From the NCBI GenBank assembly GCA_001599355.1, contig BCGQ01000001.1:375135-439134 (forward strand): DNA of 64,000 bases. The letters are read 5' to 3'. The notes under the pieces were generated by a model. The model worked only from the letters and a program-made list of their open reading frames with translations. It had not been told where the DNA came from and made no database searches. This stretch comes from Nakazawaea peltata. Taxonomy: Eukaryota > Ascomycota > Pichiomycetes > Alaninales > Pachysolenaceae. Below are positions 29,589-36,825 of this stretch, one piece after another. Every line of letters starts with the position of its first letter. Within the stretch, counting starts at the first letter, position 1. The position numbers and the translations under genes are program-made.

Positions 29589-31826
29589 ATGTTCGCTATC
29601 AGAACATACTTGATTGAACGGTTGGCTGAATGCTGGTCTCCACTGTTCGCCAACCTGAAGGCCTTCCATACCGCCAATTCTCACCGCGGTAGGCTGGCGC
29701 TTTCTCACCATATTCGAGAGTGTAAACAACAGATGTTTGAAGAGTTGATGTCGGGCCGTCTGTGTTGTAGAAAGAGACGTGGAATGGGTAGAAAGAGATT
29801 CAGAGCCGCCAGAGGTCGTTTCTTCATCAATAATACCAGACCCGCCACCGAGGTGGACGTTCCCGCCGACAGTACTGCTCATTATGATCATTATACTTCA
29901 AGTAGGGTATTCCCTCTGTTTTCCGCTGGGATGTTGAAGGGATCGTTTGGTGATAACTGGCATCCAGAGGCCACTCTTGGTGATGCCACGAACGATTCAC
30001 CGGATGAAAATCGTTATACAAATATAGTACAATTCCAGTATGGAATGTTGAATAATAAGCGTATGGCTATTAAGATTGCTTCATATGTTCCTATATCGTC
30101 GTCTTTTGTGGAGTCGAGACGTGCATTCCACTCGGTACCAGGGAGATCTGTAGACAGATCTACAGACATGTCTGAGGATGGGAGAGCTCCAAGTTTAACA
30201 TACAGTTCAGTTGATCTCTCTTTATCGTCCAAACAACTCGACCAACCAACCCAGCTCAATATTGACCAATTAACTGAGCTGTTCAATCGTGATATCGATT
30301 TCAATAACCCACAAGAACAGTCTCATTTATTCAATAAGTTGGAGAAACTGGGCAAATACAACGAGATGATTGCTAATTTCCAGTTCCTCATTAGTATGGG
30401 TATAGTACCTTCATTGGATGTATATAACAAGACTTTGGCTTCTATTTCCAAGAGAAGCAACAGCCAAGAATCCACAGAGGAATTACTCACTCATTTATTG
30501 AATATCTATTCGAATATGTTGAACAATAATGTCAAGCCTGATCAATATACTTATGAGACTGTGATTTCAACCTTATTGAAAGGTTCGATAACAGCAGTTG
30601 CAGCTCAGAATGTAGCTCAAGCTTGTGAATTCTTCCAAATCGCCAAACAATTGTTTGCTGTTTGTGATCACAGAGGTTTGGATTTCGGTTCTTCTTTGTA
30701 TGAATCATATTTGACATGTTCAGTTATTTTGAACGATTGGATTCCTCTGGAGATAAACCAGGACACCCTGAGATTATTGACTTCCAAGTTGGGTGAGCAA
30801 AACTTGGTTTATTACATTGCTTTCATGACCTTATCCGAGGATTTCGACTCGGTCTTAAACCAATTCAAACAGAATGCTCCATCGAGTGGAGAATTAATGG
30901 CGAATCAGTTCCAGATATATCAAATTTACATGCAAAGATTAATTACTAATGGAGATATCGAGACTGCTTCCGTTGTTTTGGATGAAATTTTGACCAAATT
31001 GAAAGCTATTCCAGCCTATGAGAACGTAGTTAAAGATTTGGTATCGAAATATTTGATGCTGTTATCAACTATTGATCCTCTGAAGACCCATGACGCTTTC
31101 TTGAAATTAGATGCTGTTCCTTGGCTTCCAGATGTACATATTTCACTGTTATTGGAGATCACAAACAATTGTATTCTCCACGGTGATTTATCTACTCTGT
31201 CGAAATTCTGGAATTACACTGTGATCAGAAAGGATTTCGATACCGAACTTCCTCAATCAGAAGATCCTGTTAAGTTATTGAATACTATCAGAGTCGATAA
31301 AACTGCTATTGTGGGAAACGTAATGGAAGCAGCTTTATCCAGCAATGAATTCAACCCATTAAGGATAATCAAAGAGACAATGATCAAGGATATCGTATTA
31401 CCAGACCATACACTTCCAAAAGTCTTACAATATATGGTACAAACAGAACAATCGGTCAACTTTTTAACCAACTTTGTTATTAATCAAGGTCAAAAATACT
31501 CTCTGAAGTCAAAGATCAACAACTACTTGTCTACGATTGTCGACTTTTTACCTACCGAAGTTAAATATGTCATTGTACAATCGATGTTCTTCAAGGATTG
31601 TTGTGAGTCTTACAGACTTTTGTCGGATAATTTCTATGGTATCCATCAAATGTTGACAGCTACTTGGGATTGTAAAGACACTGGGATTGTACCGAAGTTA
31701 AGATATTACTATTCTTTAATATTTAATGAGTTGGATGATCTTGACAATTATTATGTCGAGCTTCCTGACCAATTAGCTACATTTAAGACTGCTCTTAAAT
31801 GTAAGCTCGAAGATTATGATATATAG
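29589..31826 (+). CDS. RMD9: Rmd9-like mitochondrial PPR protein
   Basis: 745 aa. The N-terminus (1-90) is rich in Arg with few acids (CRKRRGMGRKRFRAARGR), fitting mitochondrial import. The middle contains pentatricopeptide-like helix pairs, for example LGKYNEMIANFQFLISMGIVPS and HLLNIYSNMLNNNVKPDQYTYETVI. This combination matches Rmd9, a membrane-associated mitochondrial protein that binds and stabilises mitochondrial mRNAs at the conserved 3' dodecamer. The identification rests on PPR pattern, length and N-terminus rather than a unique motif, so another mitochondrial PPR protein is possible. Confidence 0.7.
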   Translation: MFAIRTYLIERLAECWSPLFANLKAFHTANSHRGRLALSHHIRECKQQMFEELMSGRLCCRKRRGMGRKRFRAARGRFFINNTRPATEVDVPADSTAHYDHYTSSRVFPLFSAGMLKGSFGDNWHPEATLGDATNDSPDENRYTNIVQFQYGMLNNKRMAIKIASYVPISSSFVESRRAFHSVPGRSVDRSTDMSEDGRAPSLTYSSVDLSLSSKQLDQPTQLNIDQLTELFNRDIDFNNPQEQSHLFNKLEKLGKYNEMIANFQFLISMGIVPSLDVYNKTLASISKRSNSQESTEELLTHLLNIYSNMLNNNVKPDQYTYETVISTLLKGSITAVAAQNVAQACEFFQIAKQLFAVCDHRGLDFGSSLYESYLTCSVILNDWIPLEINQDTLRLLTSKLGEQNLVYYIAFMTLSEDFDSVLNQFKQNAPSSGELMANQFQIYQIYMQRLITNGDIETASVVLDEILTKLKAIPAYENVVKDLVSKYLMLLSTIDPLKTHDAFLKLDAVPWLPDVHISLLLEITNNCILHGDLSTLSKFWNYTVIRKDFDTELPQSEDPVKLLNTIRVDKTAIVGNVMEAALSSNEFNPLRIIKETMIKDIVLPDHTLPKVLQYMVQTEQSVNFLTNFVINQGQKYSLKSKINNYLSTIVDFLPTEVKYVIVQSMFFKDCCESYRLLSDNFYGIHQMLTATWDCKDTGIVPKLRYYYSLIFNELDDLDNYYVELPDQLATFKTALKCKLEDYDI

Positions 31827-31884
31827 TTATGCTAATGAATGATAAGATAAGAGATTGTAGAGAAAGCTGAACGAGCTTGTAAAA

Positions 31885-32065
31885 CTGTGGAGAAGATTCT
31901 GGAGAAAATCACAGACAAAACATCTGGAGGAGATTCTGGAGAATATTCTGGAGAAGGAGAAGATTTTGGAGAAGATTTTTGAAGATCCCGGAGAAAATTC
32001 ACCTTGAAAATTCTCCGGAGAAACTTTTCAAAACCCGTAGCAATTTATTAATTTTGGAGAAGATT
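31885..32065. repeat. Degenerate GGAGAAGATT(C/T)T repeat with an inverted pair
   Basis: Many copies of GGAGAAGATTCT, GGAGAATATTCT and GGAGAAAATTC follow one another. CCGGAGAA (31988-31995) and TTCTCCGG (32011-32018) form an 8-bp inverted repeat with a 15-nt loop in its centre. Confidence 0.85.
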
Positions 32066-32097
32066 TGTAGGAGAATCCAACTGGGAAGAGCTTTTAT

Positions 32098-32104
32098 CGA
32101 TGAG
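32098..32104 (+). promoter_or_regulatory. PAC-like element upstream of RRN7
   Basis: CGATGAG, 54 nt before the ATG, fitting the promoter motif of Pol I / rRNA-processing genes. Confidence 0.45.
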
Positions 32105-32157
32105 CAGAGAGAAGACGCTGATTAGAAGCCGGTAACAAAACTTTCCGAGAATACAAT

Positions 32158-33429
32158 ATGAGTCTGACCTTAGTACGAGGTCCCTTATGTGGTATCGATA
32201 ACTGTCAGTCTCAGCTATACAGAACTATCGATGGTCGAAAAATATGTCAATTTGGTCACGTGCGAGAAGACCACATCGAGATCAATGATGAAGAAGATGA
32301 TAATTTCATAGTGACGAGAAGATTGAAGATCCTGTCTCAAACCCTGGCATCTCAGGTGAGAAGCCAGAAAGTTCAAATGTTATTTGGTAAAGAAGCTGAT
32401 TTACTGGTGCTCAGACTGTTCCAAATCATTCTTCAAAAACAATGTGATCTGGTTTTAAAACATACAAAGATTAATGGGTCATTATTGGTGGGACTGGTGC
32501 GATCAAATTGGGTCAAATATCTTGAAAAACGGAATCTCAGCGACTTTGAGTATCTGTATAAGACACTCCCAAAGATACGACACTTATTAGCATTGATATA
32601 TTTGACATGTATCCAGCTCCAATTACCCATTTTCATGAGCGATTTATTCGATTTGATCTCTCATAATAAAATACCTTATATGAAGGCCTATGAAGTTTTA
32701 CCCGAGGAACTTCGAAAAAGTTTACCTCAATTCTACATTGGAGTATTAGATGGAGGAGTGATCCCCAATCTGGGCGAATTGTATCTCATGCTGTTGAAAT
32801 TGACTAAAATCTTACCAGTAACTGTAGAAATTAACTACTCAGCTTTAGTATTGAAGTTAATTAGGAAACTTTATCTCCCAGTTGATATTTTCCACTCGGT
32901 TATTAGACTTGTAGAGATGTTACTGCTAGACCTCAGACATCTACCAGGTACTGTGTTACATAAAAGTCCAGAATTACTCGTACTGACTATGTTCATCCCA
33001 GCCATTAAGCTGTATTTCTATGGTAAAAATGAGTTATTTGAAAAATGGTTATTTATTATGGATCAAACCCCCCAAAAATACTTCGAAAACAAACCATTCG
33101 ATTTCGACGAGTTATTAGATTGGGATCAACATCAAATTGACGATTATCTTGACCTCATCTCCAATTTCACCCAACCTCAAAACCATCAAACTCTCTCAGA
33201 GAAGAGACTCCAGGAGATTTTTGTACCGTACACGACCAATCGGTCACCGGAAACCGACTACTATCGACTTTATGAAGAACCAGACCAACCTTCCAAATTG
33301 AAGAGACCAAATTTACCTGGAAATGTGTCAGACTACGTTGCCTTGAAACTAGGACCCATCATCGGACTCTTACCAGAACAATTACTACAACTCGATCAAA
33401 TAGTTTGCACCTCTCTTTACAAAAACTAA
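32158..33429 (+). CDS. RRN7: RNA polymerase I core factor subunit Rrn7
   Basis: 423 aa. The N-terminal zinc ribbon shows Cys11, Cys16, Cys30 and His34 in RGPLCGIDNC then DGRKICQFGHV, the TFIIB/TAF1B-like arrangement of Rrn7. An acidic linker (EINDEEDDNF) and then helical cyclin-like folds follow (about 55-300). Rrn7 with Rrn6 and Rrn11 forms the core factor that places RNA polymerase I on the rDNA promoter. Length is a little under the S. cerevisiae protein (514). It converges with PAM18, 25 nt apart. Confidence 0.87.
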   Translation: MSLTLVRGPLCGIDNCQSQLYRTIDGRKICQFGHVREDHIEINDEEDDNFIVTRRLKILSQTLASQVRSQKVQMLFGKEADLLVLRLFQIILQKQCDLVLKHTKINGSLLVGLVRSNWVKYLEKRNLSDFEYLYKTLPKIRHLLALIYLTCIQLQLPIFMSDLFDLISHNKIPYMKAYEVLPEELRKSLPQFYIGVLDGGVIPNLGELYLMLLKLTKILPVTVEINYSALVLKLIRKLYLPVDIFHSVIRLVEMLLLDLRHLPGTVLHKSPELLVLTMFIPAIKLYFYGKNELFEKWLFIMDQTPQKYFENKPFDFDELLDWDQHQIDDYLDLISNFTQPQNHQTLSEKRLQEIFVPYTTNRSPETDYYRLYEEPDQPSKLKRPNLPGNVSDYVALKLGPIIGLLPEQLLQLDQIVCTSLYKN

Positions 33430-33454
33430 TTATTTACACGTTAAATACAAGAGC

Positions 33455-33928
33455 TCATTTCAATCCTCCTCTCTTTTCTAAGAAATCTTTGGCTTCATTG
33501 ATCTTGGTAGCCAAGAATGGAGACCCTCCTTTATCAGGATGGTTCAGTAACATTATTCTTCTGTGAGTTTCCTTCAACTTCTTCTTAGTCAAGTTTGTCT
33601 CTCTCAAGTTCAAAATTTGTAACAGTTCTTTCGAGGTCATCTTAGGACCGAAACCTCCCTTGTAGAAAGCTTTTCCACCAATACCTGGTTGTGGTTTCTT
33701 GAAGGAAGCAGCGGCAAAGTATGCAACAGCTCCAACTCCAAGAGTGGTGATAACAGGATGTTCAGAAGCATAGTTATACAGCAAATCGAAATATTGTTCT
33801 AAAGTGTCCTTTTGTTTCACGGCCACCAGTGGGGGTTGTTGTACGTAAATTGGTTGTTGTGATTCATTATTGTTCTCTCCCGGAATCGGAAGAGTAGGAA
33901 TCTCGAAATTCTGTGGTAATCCAGACAT
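33455..33928 (-). CDS. PAM18: Mitochondrial import motor J-protein Pam18/Tim14
   Basis: 157 aa. It has a short intermembrane-space N-terminus, one membrane span (about 60-75, TTLGVGAVAYFAAAS) and a C-terminal J-domain with the HPD triad at 130-132, followed by KGGSPFLATKINEAKDFLEK, nearly identical to yeast Pam18. It stimulates mtHsp70 at the TIM23 channel. The start is ATG 33928 (MSGLPQNFE); an upstream in-frame TTG is not used. Three CTG codons (50, 102, 128) all fall where yeast Pam18 has Ala, which makes this gene one of the clearest witnesses for the altered code. Confidence 0.96.
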   Translation of the reverse strand: MSGLPQNFEIPTLPIPGENNNESQQPIYVQQPPLVAVKQKDTLEQYFDLLYNYASEHPVITTLGVGAVAYFAAASFKKPQPGIGGKAFYKGGFGPKMTSKELLQILNLRETNLTKKKLKETHRRIMLLNHPDKGGSPFLATKINEAKDFLEKRGGLK

Positions 33929-34465
33929 GATCAACAGTTATGAATACTCTTGTCTTATCAATGAACTCTTCAATCGACCTTGACGTTGAATGGATTTGCC
34001 TCGATAAAAATTTTCTTCAGATGATTTCCTAATAAGGAGATTCCTATTGTGGAGATTTACACTATGGAGATTCCTGTTATAAGACTCAGATTATGAATAC
34101 TACCCAATATGGAAATTCTCAATTAGGAAATAAATAGCTACAAATGTATAGTAACAGAAGTAATAGGTGGGTCTATAGGGAAGACTATAACCTGGTAAGA
34201 TATCCCTCAGAAACTGCTCAGATACTCCTCAGATAGCTCCTCAGATTCATTTCATAACCCCATTCCTAACTCTCCCCTCCAAACTTCAATATCTCAAACC
34301 CCCACTCTCTTCTCTTCCCTCCCTCATCTCATCGTAGCATTCTACAAATTCCCTCCCAAACCTTTCTTTTACCCAGGGAAAATTTTTTTCAGATAAAAAT
34401 TTTTTTATGAGAAGAGGTAGATTTAATCAAGACACCACGCTTAATAATTGTGATCCCGATTAAAA
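33929..34465. other. Divergent intergenic region PAM18 / RLP24
   Basis: Contains repeated (A/T)TGGAGATT(C/T)CT-like units (34034-34110), C/T-rich sequence (34255-34350), and AAAATTTTTTT blocks (34376-34406) resembling RRPE upstream of RLP24. Confidence 0.55.
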
Positions 34466-35065
34466 ATGAGAGTTTATTCATGTCACTTCTGCTCATCTCC
34501 AGTCTATCCTGGACATGGTATGATGTTTGTCCGTAATGATGCTAAGGAATTCAGATTCTGCAGATCCAAATGTCACAAGCTGTTCAAGCAGCGTAGAAAC
34601 CCAAGAAAATTGAAGTGGACTAAGCTGTTCAGAAAGGCTGCCGGAAAGGAATTGGCGGTTGATTCTACCTTGACCTTCGGTGTCAGAAGAAATGTACCAG
34701 TCAGATACAACAGAGATTTAGTTGCTACTACATTGAAGGCCATGGCCAGAGTAGAAGAGATCAGACAAAAGAGAGAGAGAGCCTTCTACAAGAACAGAAT
34801 GAGAGGAAACAAGGAGAGAGCCTTGGCTGCCGACAAGAAGTTGGTAGAAGAGAACCCAGAATTGTTGAAGATGAGAGAGGTAGAGTTAAGAATCAAGCTG
34901 GAGAAGAAACTGGCCAGAGAATCCAAGATGGAGGAGGAGAGCGAGGAGGAAGAAGAAGAAGTCAGCGAAGACGAAGAAATGGATATCGACAGCGAGGAGG
35001 AAGAACAACAAAAGGTCAAGGTTCTGTTGAAAAACAAGAAGAGAGTTTCCAGAGCCAGAGCTTAG
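34466..35065 (+). CDS. RLP24: Ribosome biogenesis protein Rlp24
   Basis: 199 aa (yeast 199). L24e-type zinc finger with Cys6, Cys9, Cys32, Cys36, then NPRKLKWTK, the L24e signature, [19 protein letters not shown] and [28 protein letters not shown]. The acidic and basic tail separates Rlp24 from ribosomal protein L24. It holds the L24 site on pre-60S particles until Drg1 removes it in the cytoplasm. CTG codons 39 (KCHK-x-FK) and 54 (WTK-x-FRK) are Ala in yeast Rlp24. Confidence 0.96.
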   Translation: MRVYSCHFCSSPVYPGHGMMFVRNDAKEFRFCRSKCHKLFKQRRNPRKLKWTKLFRKAAGKELAVDSTLTFGVRRNVPVRYNRDLVATTLKAMARVEEIRQKRERAFYKNRMRGNKERALAADKKLVEENPELLKMREVELRIKLEKKLARESKMEEESEEEEEEVSEDEEMDIDSEEEEQQKVKVLLKNKKRVSRARA

Positions 35066-35185
35066 GTTCATTTCATAGCATCTTCGTTTGTCATTTTCTC
35101 TGTTATTTGCTTTTATAATTTTGTATACTTTTTAAGCATTACGATCAGGTAGTCGTTTTCATTATAATATATATGTTACAAGAAA

Positions 35186-36154
35186 TTAGTCTGTAGAGCC
35201 GTATTTTCTGAACACGGCTACAAAGCCACCTCCATTGACCTTGACTCCTACTTTAGGTCTCAGAACTTCTCCAATTTCCCCTGTAGCTCTGATCTTCGTA
35301 GTCCTTACATCCCACTCTTTAAATCCGTTGGTTTCCAACTCGATACATTTAGCAAAAGTCAATTTCCAGTCCGCCTTATTTTCGTCTAATTGCTTAACTA
35401 CACTGAGAATCTGAGTCACAGATGGTGTGAAAACCACCAAAGGAGCATTTGGTCGTAAATGACGCAGAATCACCCCCAACTCAGGCTCCGGTGACGGCAT
35501 ATCCAAGAAAACTCCACTTAAAAATTCGGTCCCATTGAATTCACTCTTGGAGATCCACGCACTTGGAGACTCATCCACATGAAAATCAACATTATTAGCA
35601 TACATTCCACGATTAAACTGCTCGATGTTCTTTTTCCCTCTCTTGGAGTGCTGCTCCCTATTGTCTATGGAGTGTAAAATAGCCCCTCTCATATTCTTGT
35701 TCTCCGCAGTAGCATAACAATTCAGCAGATGAAGCTGCTTAGCTATAGCCAAAGTTAAGGACCCATGACCTGTCCCAGCTTCCAAAAAGTGTTTACAATC
35801 TACCACCTCCCCGTTTTCCACTACAGGATAATCAAGATGAAGATCTGCTAAATACACTATGGTGGAGGCATCTTGAGCATAAATGGGTTGGGCATCTCTC
35901 TCCAGCATCTCGACGAAATCCTCTAAAGTTGGTCTTGTGATGGAGAATTTCAAGTTTGTCGATGATAAGATCACCTTGGATCTTGGATACGCGTCTAAAA
36001 TATCATCATGACTGATCTTACCCTTGTTTGTCGATTGTTCCATTCCTCTTTGTAAAGGACGAGTGAGCCATTTACGATCGGGTCTTGTGATTTGTCTAAC
36101 AATACAAAGATCACCTTCTTTGAAAGCCGAAGTGTGGTATAATCTTCTCAACAT
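35186..36154 (-). CDS. Putative mitochondrial tRNA (adenine-N1) methyltransferase, TrmI/Trm61 fold
   Basis: 322 aa. The N-terminus MLRRLYHTSAFKEGD is Arg-rich and without acids until residue 13, suggesting a mitochondrial presequence. A TrmI-like small beta domain (KVILSSTNLKF, TRPTLEDFVEMLERDAQPIY) is followed by a Rossmann methyltransferase: HFLEAGTGHGSLTLAIAK (SAM loop, about 122-139), SGVFLDMPSPEPELG (motif IV-like) and FTPSVTQILSVV. Such enzymes make m1A58 in tRNAs; human TRMT61B does so in mitochondria. The cytosolic/nuclear Trm61 would normally lack the presequence. Assignment to mitochondria is inference. Confidence 0.72.
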   Translation of the reverse strand: MLRRLYHTSAFKEGDLCIVRQITRPDRKWLTRPLQRGMEQSTNKGKISHDDILDAYPRSKVILSSTNLKFSITRPTLEDFVEMLERDAQPIYAQDASTIVYLADLHLDYPVVENGEVVDCKHFLEAGTGHGSLTLAIAKQLHLLNCYATAENKNMRGAILHSIDNREQHSKRGKKNIEQFNRGMYANNVDFHVDESPSAWISKSEFNGTEFLSGVFLDMPSPEPELGVILRHLRPNAPLVVFTPSVTQILSVVKQLDENKADWKLTFAKCIELETNGFKEWDVRTTKIRATGEIGEVLRPKVGVKVNGGGFVAVFRKYGSTD

Positions 36155-36270
36155 GGTGAATAAGCTCAGGTTAACACTAGGGAATCTCCACTGACAGCTG
36201 AACTTGACTTAACCTCTGCCCAGTAACTCCACTCAAATCGCCACGACCCCCAGCAGGTGAAAAATTCTCT

Positions 36271-36278
36271 GCGATGAG
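36271..36278 (+). promoter_or_regulatory. PAC motif GCGATGAG with adjacent RRPE-like sequence
   Basis: Perfect PAC core 117 nt upstream of the methyltransferase start and 188 nt upstream of the small gene at 36459. TGAAAAATT lies 5 nt away. Confidence 0.45.
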
Positions 36279-36350
36279 GAGCAAATTACGAAATCTCGAG
36301 ACCGAAAAGATCCCGGAGATAATTGCCGAGATACTTACCGAGAATCCAGA

Positions 36351-36425
36351 TCCATACCAAGATACCTCTCAGTTGCCATACCCAGATACACCCAGTTGCC
36401 ATACCAAGATACCACACAGTCCCAA
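36351..36425. repeat. Imperfect 24-bp tandem repeat
   Basis: Three units of CCATACC(A/C)AGATAC plus a CAGTTG-containing spacer. Confidence 0.7.
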
Positions 36426-36458
36426 TAAGAATCACCATCCCACCATCCCAACAATCTC

Positions 36459-36791
36459 ATGTCCCAAATATTGATCGATTTCGACAAACTCCCAACTCTC
36501 CCCACCTCTCGTCTCCAAATAATAGCCCAACTTATTGACCTGACACAGACCGAGTCAACTGAATCACTTCAATTGAGATCTCTAGTCAAAAGATCACGAA
36601 CCATCTCGATCAACCTTCCCAATTATATTGAGAACAGCTTTAACAGAGGCGATTTGCTCAAAATCGATTGCATACACAATGGAGATATAGGCGACTTGAA
36701 CGTGCTAGAAGTGGTGCGCCTTGAAGGAGATCTCAAGTTACTTAATGATGAGAGGACGTTAGAGATTCTACAGAGAGCTGGATCTACTTAA
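36459..36791 (+). CDS. Small OB-fold-like protein, possible Ten1 (CST complex)
   Basis: 110 aa, from MSQILIDFDKLPTLPTSRLQ to EILQRAGST. The succession of predicted beta strands (IIAQLIDL, RTISINLPNY, GDLLKIDCIHNG, LNVLEVVRLEG) looks like a compact OB-fold. The opening 'ILIDFDKLP.LP' and the length are what I would expect of yeast Ten1, the smallest subunit of the Cdc13-Stn1-Ten1 telomere cap, which is poorly conserved in sequence. I cannot prove this from sequence alone; another small OB protein is possible. That it is a real gene is supported by good codon use and an ATG-to-stop length that is unlikely by chance. Confidence 0.5.
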   Translation: MSQILIDFDKLPTLPTSRLQIIAQLIDLTQTESTESLQLRSLVKRSRTISINLPNYIENSFNRGDLLKIDCIHNGDIGDLNVLEVVRLEGDLKLLNDERTLEILQRAGST

Positions 36792-36825
36792 CCACTACAG
36801 TAAACATCATACACTGTTAACTCAT

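Larger units (their letters stand above)
31827..32157. other. Intergenic region RMD9 / RRN7
   Basis: Mostly filled by the GGAGAAGATTCT-type repeat listed separately, then the short RRN7 promoter. Confidence 0.6.
36155..36458. other. Divergent intergenic region with PAC element and short repeat
   Basis: GCGATGAG (36271-36278) follows TGAAAAATT (36258-36266). At 36351-36425, CCATACC(A/C)AGATAC and CAGTTG recur about every 24 nt. Small open frames crossing this region are repeat-derived. Confidence 0.55.

Noticed and set aside
36274-36538. Two overlapping open frames before the Ten1-like gene
   Set aside because: They translate the imperfect 24-bp repeat and overlap each other; composition-driven.
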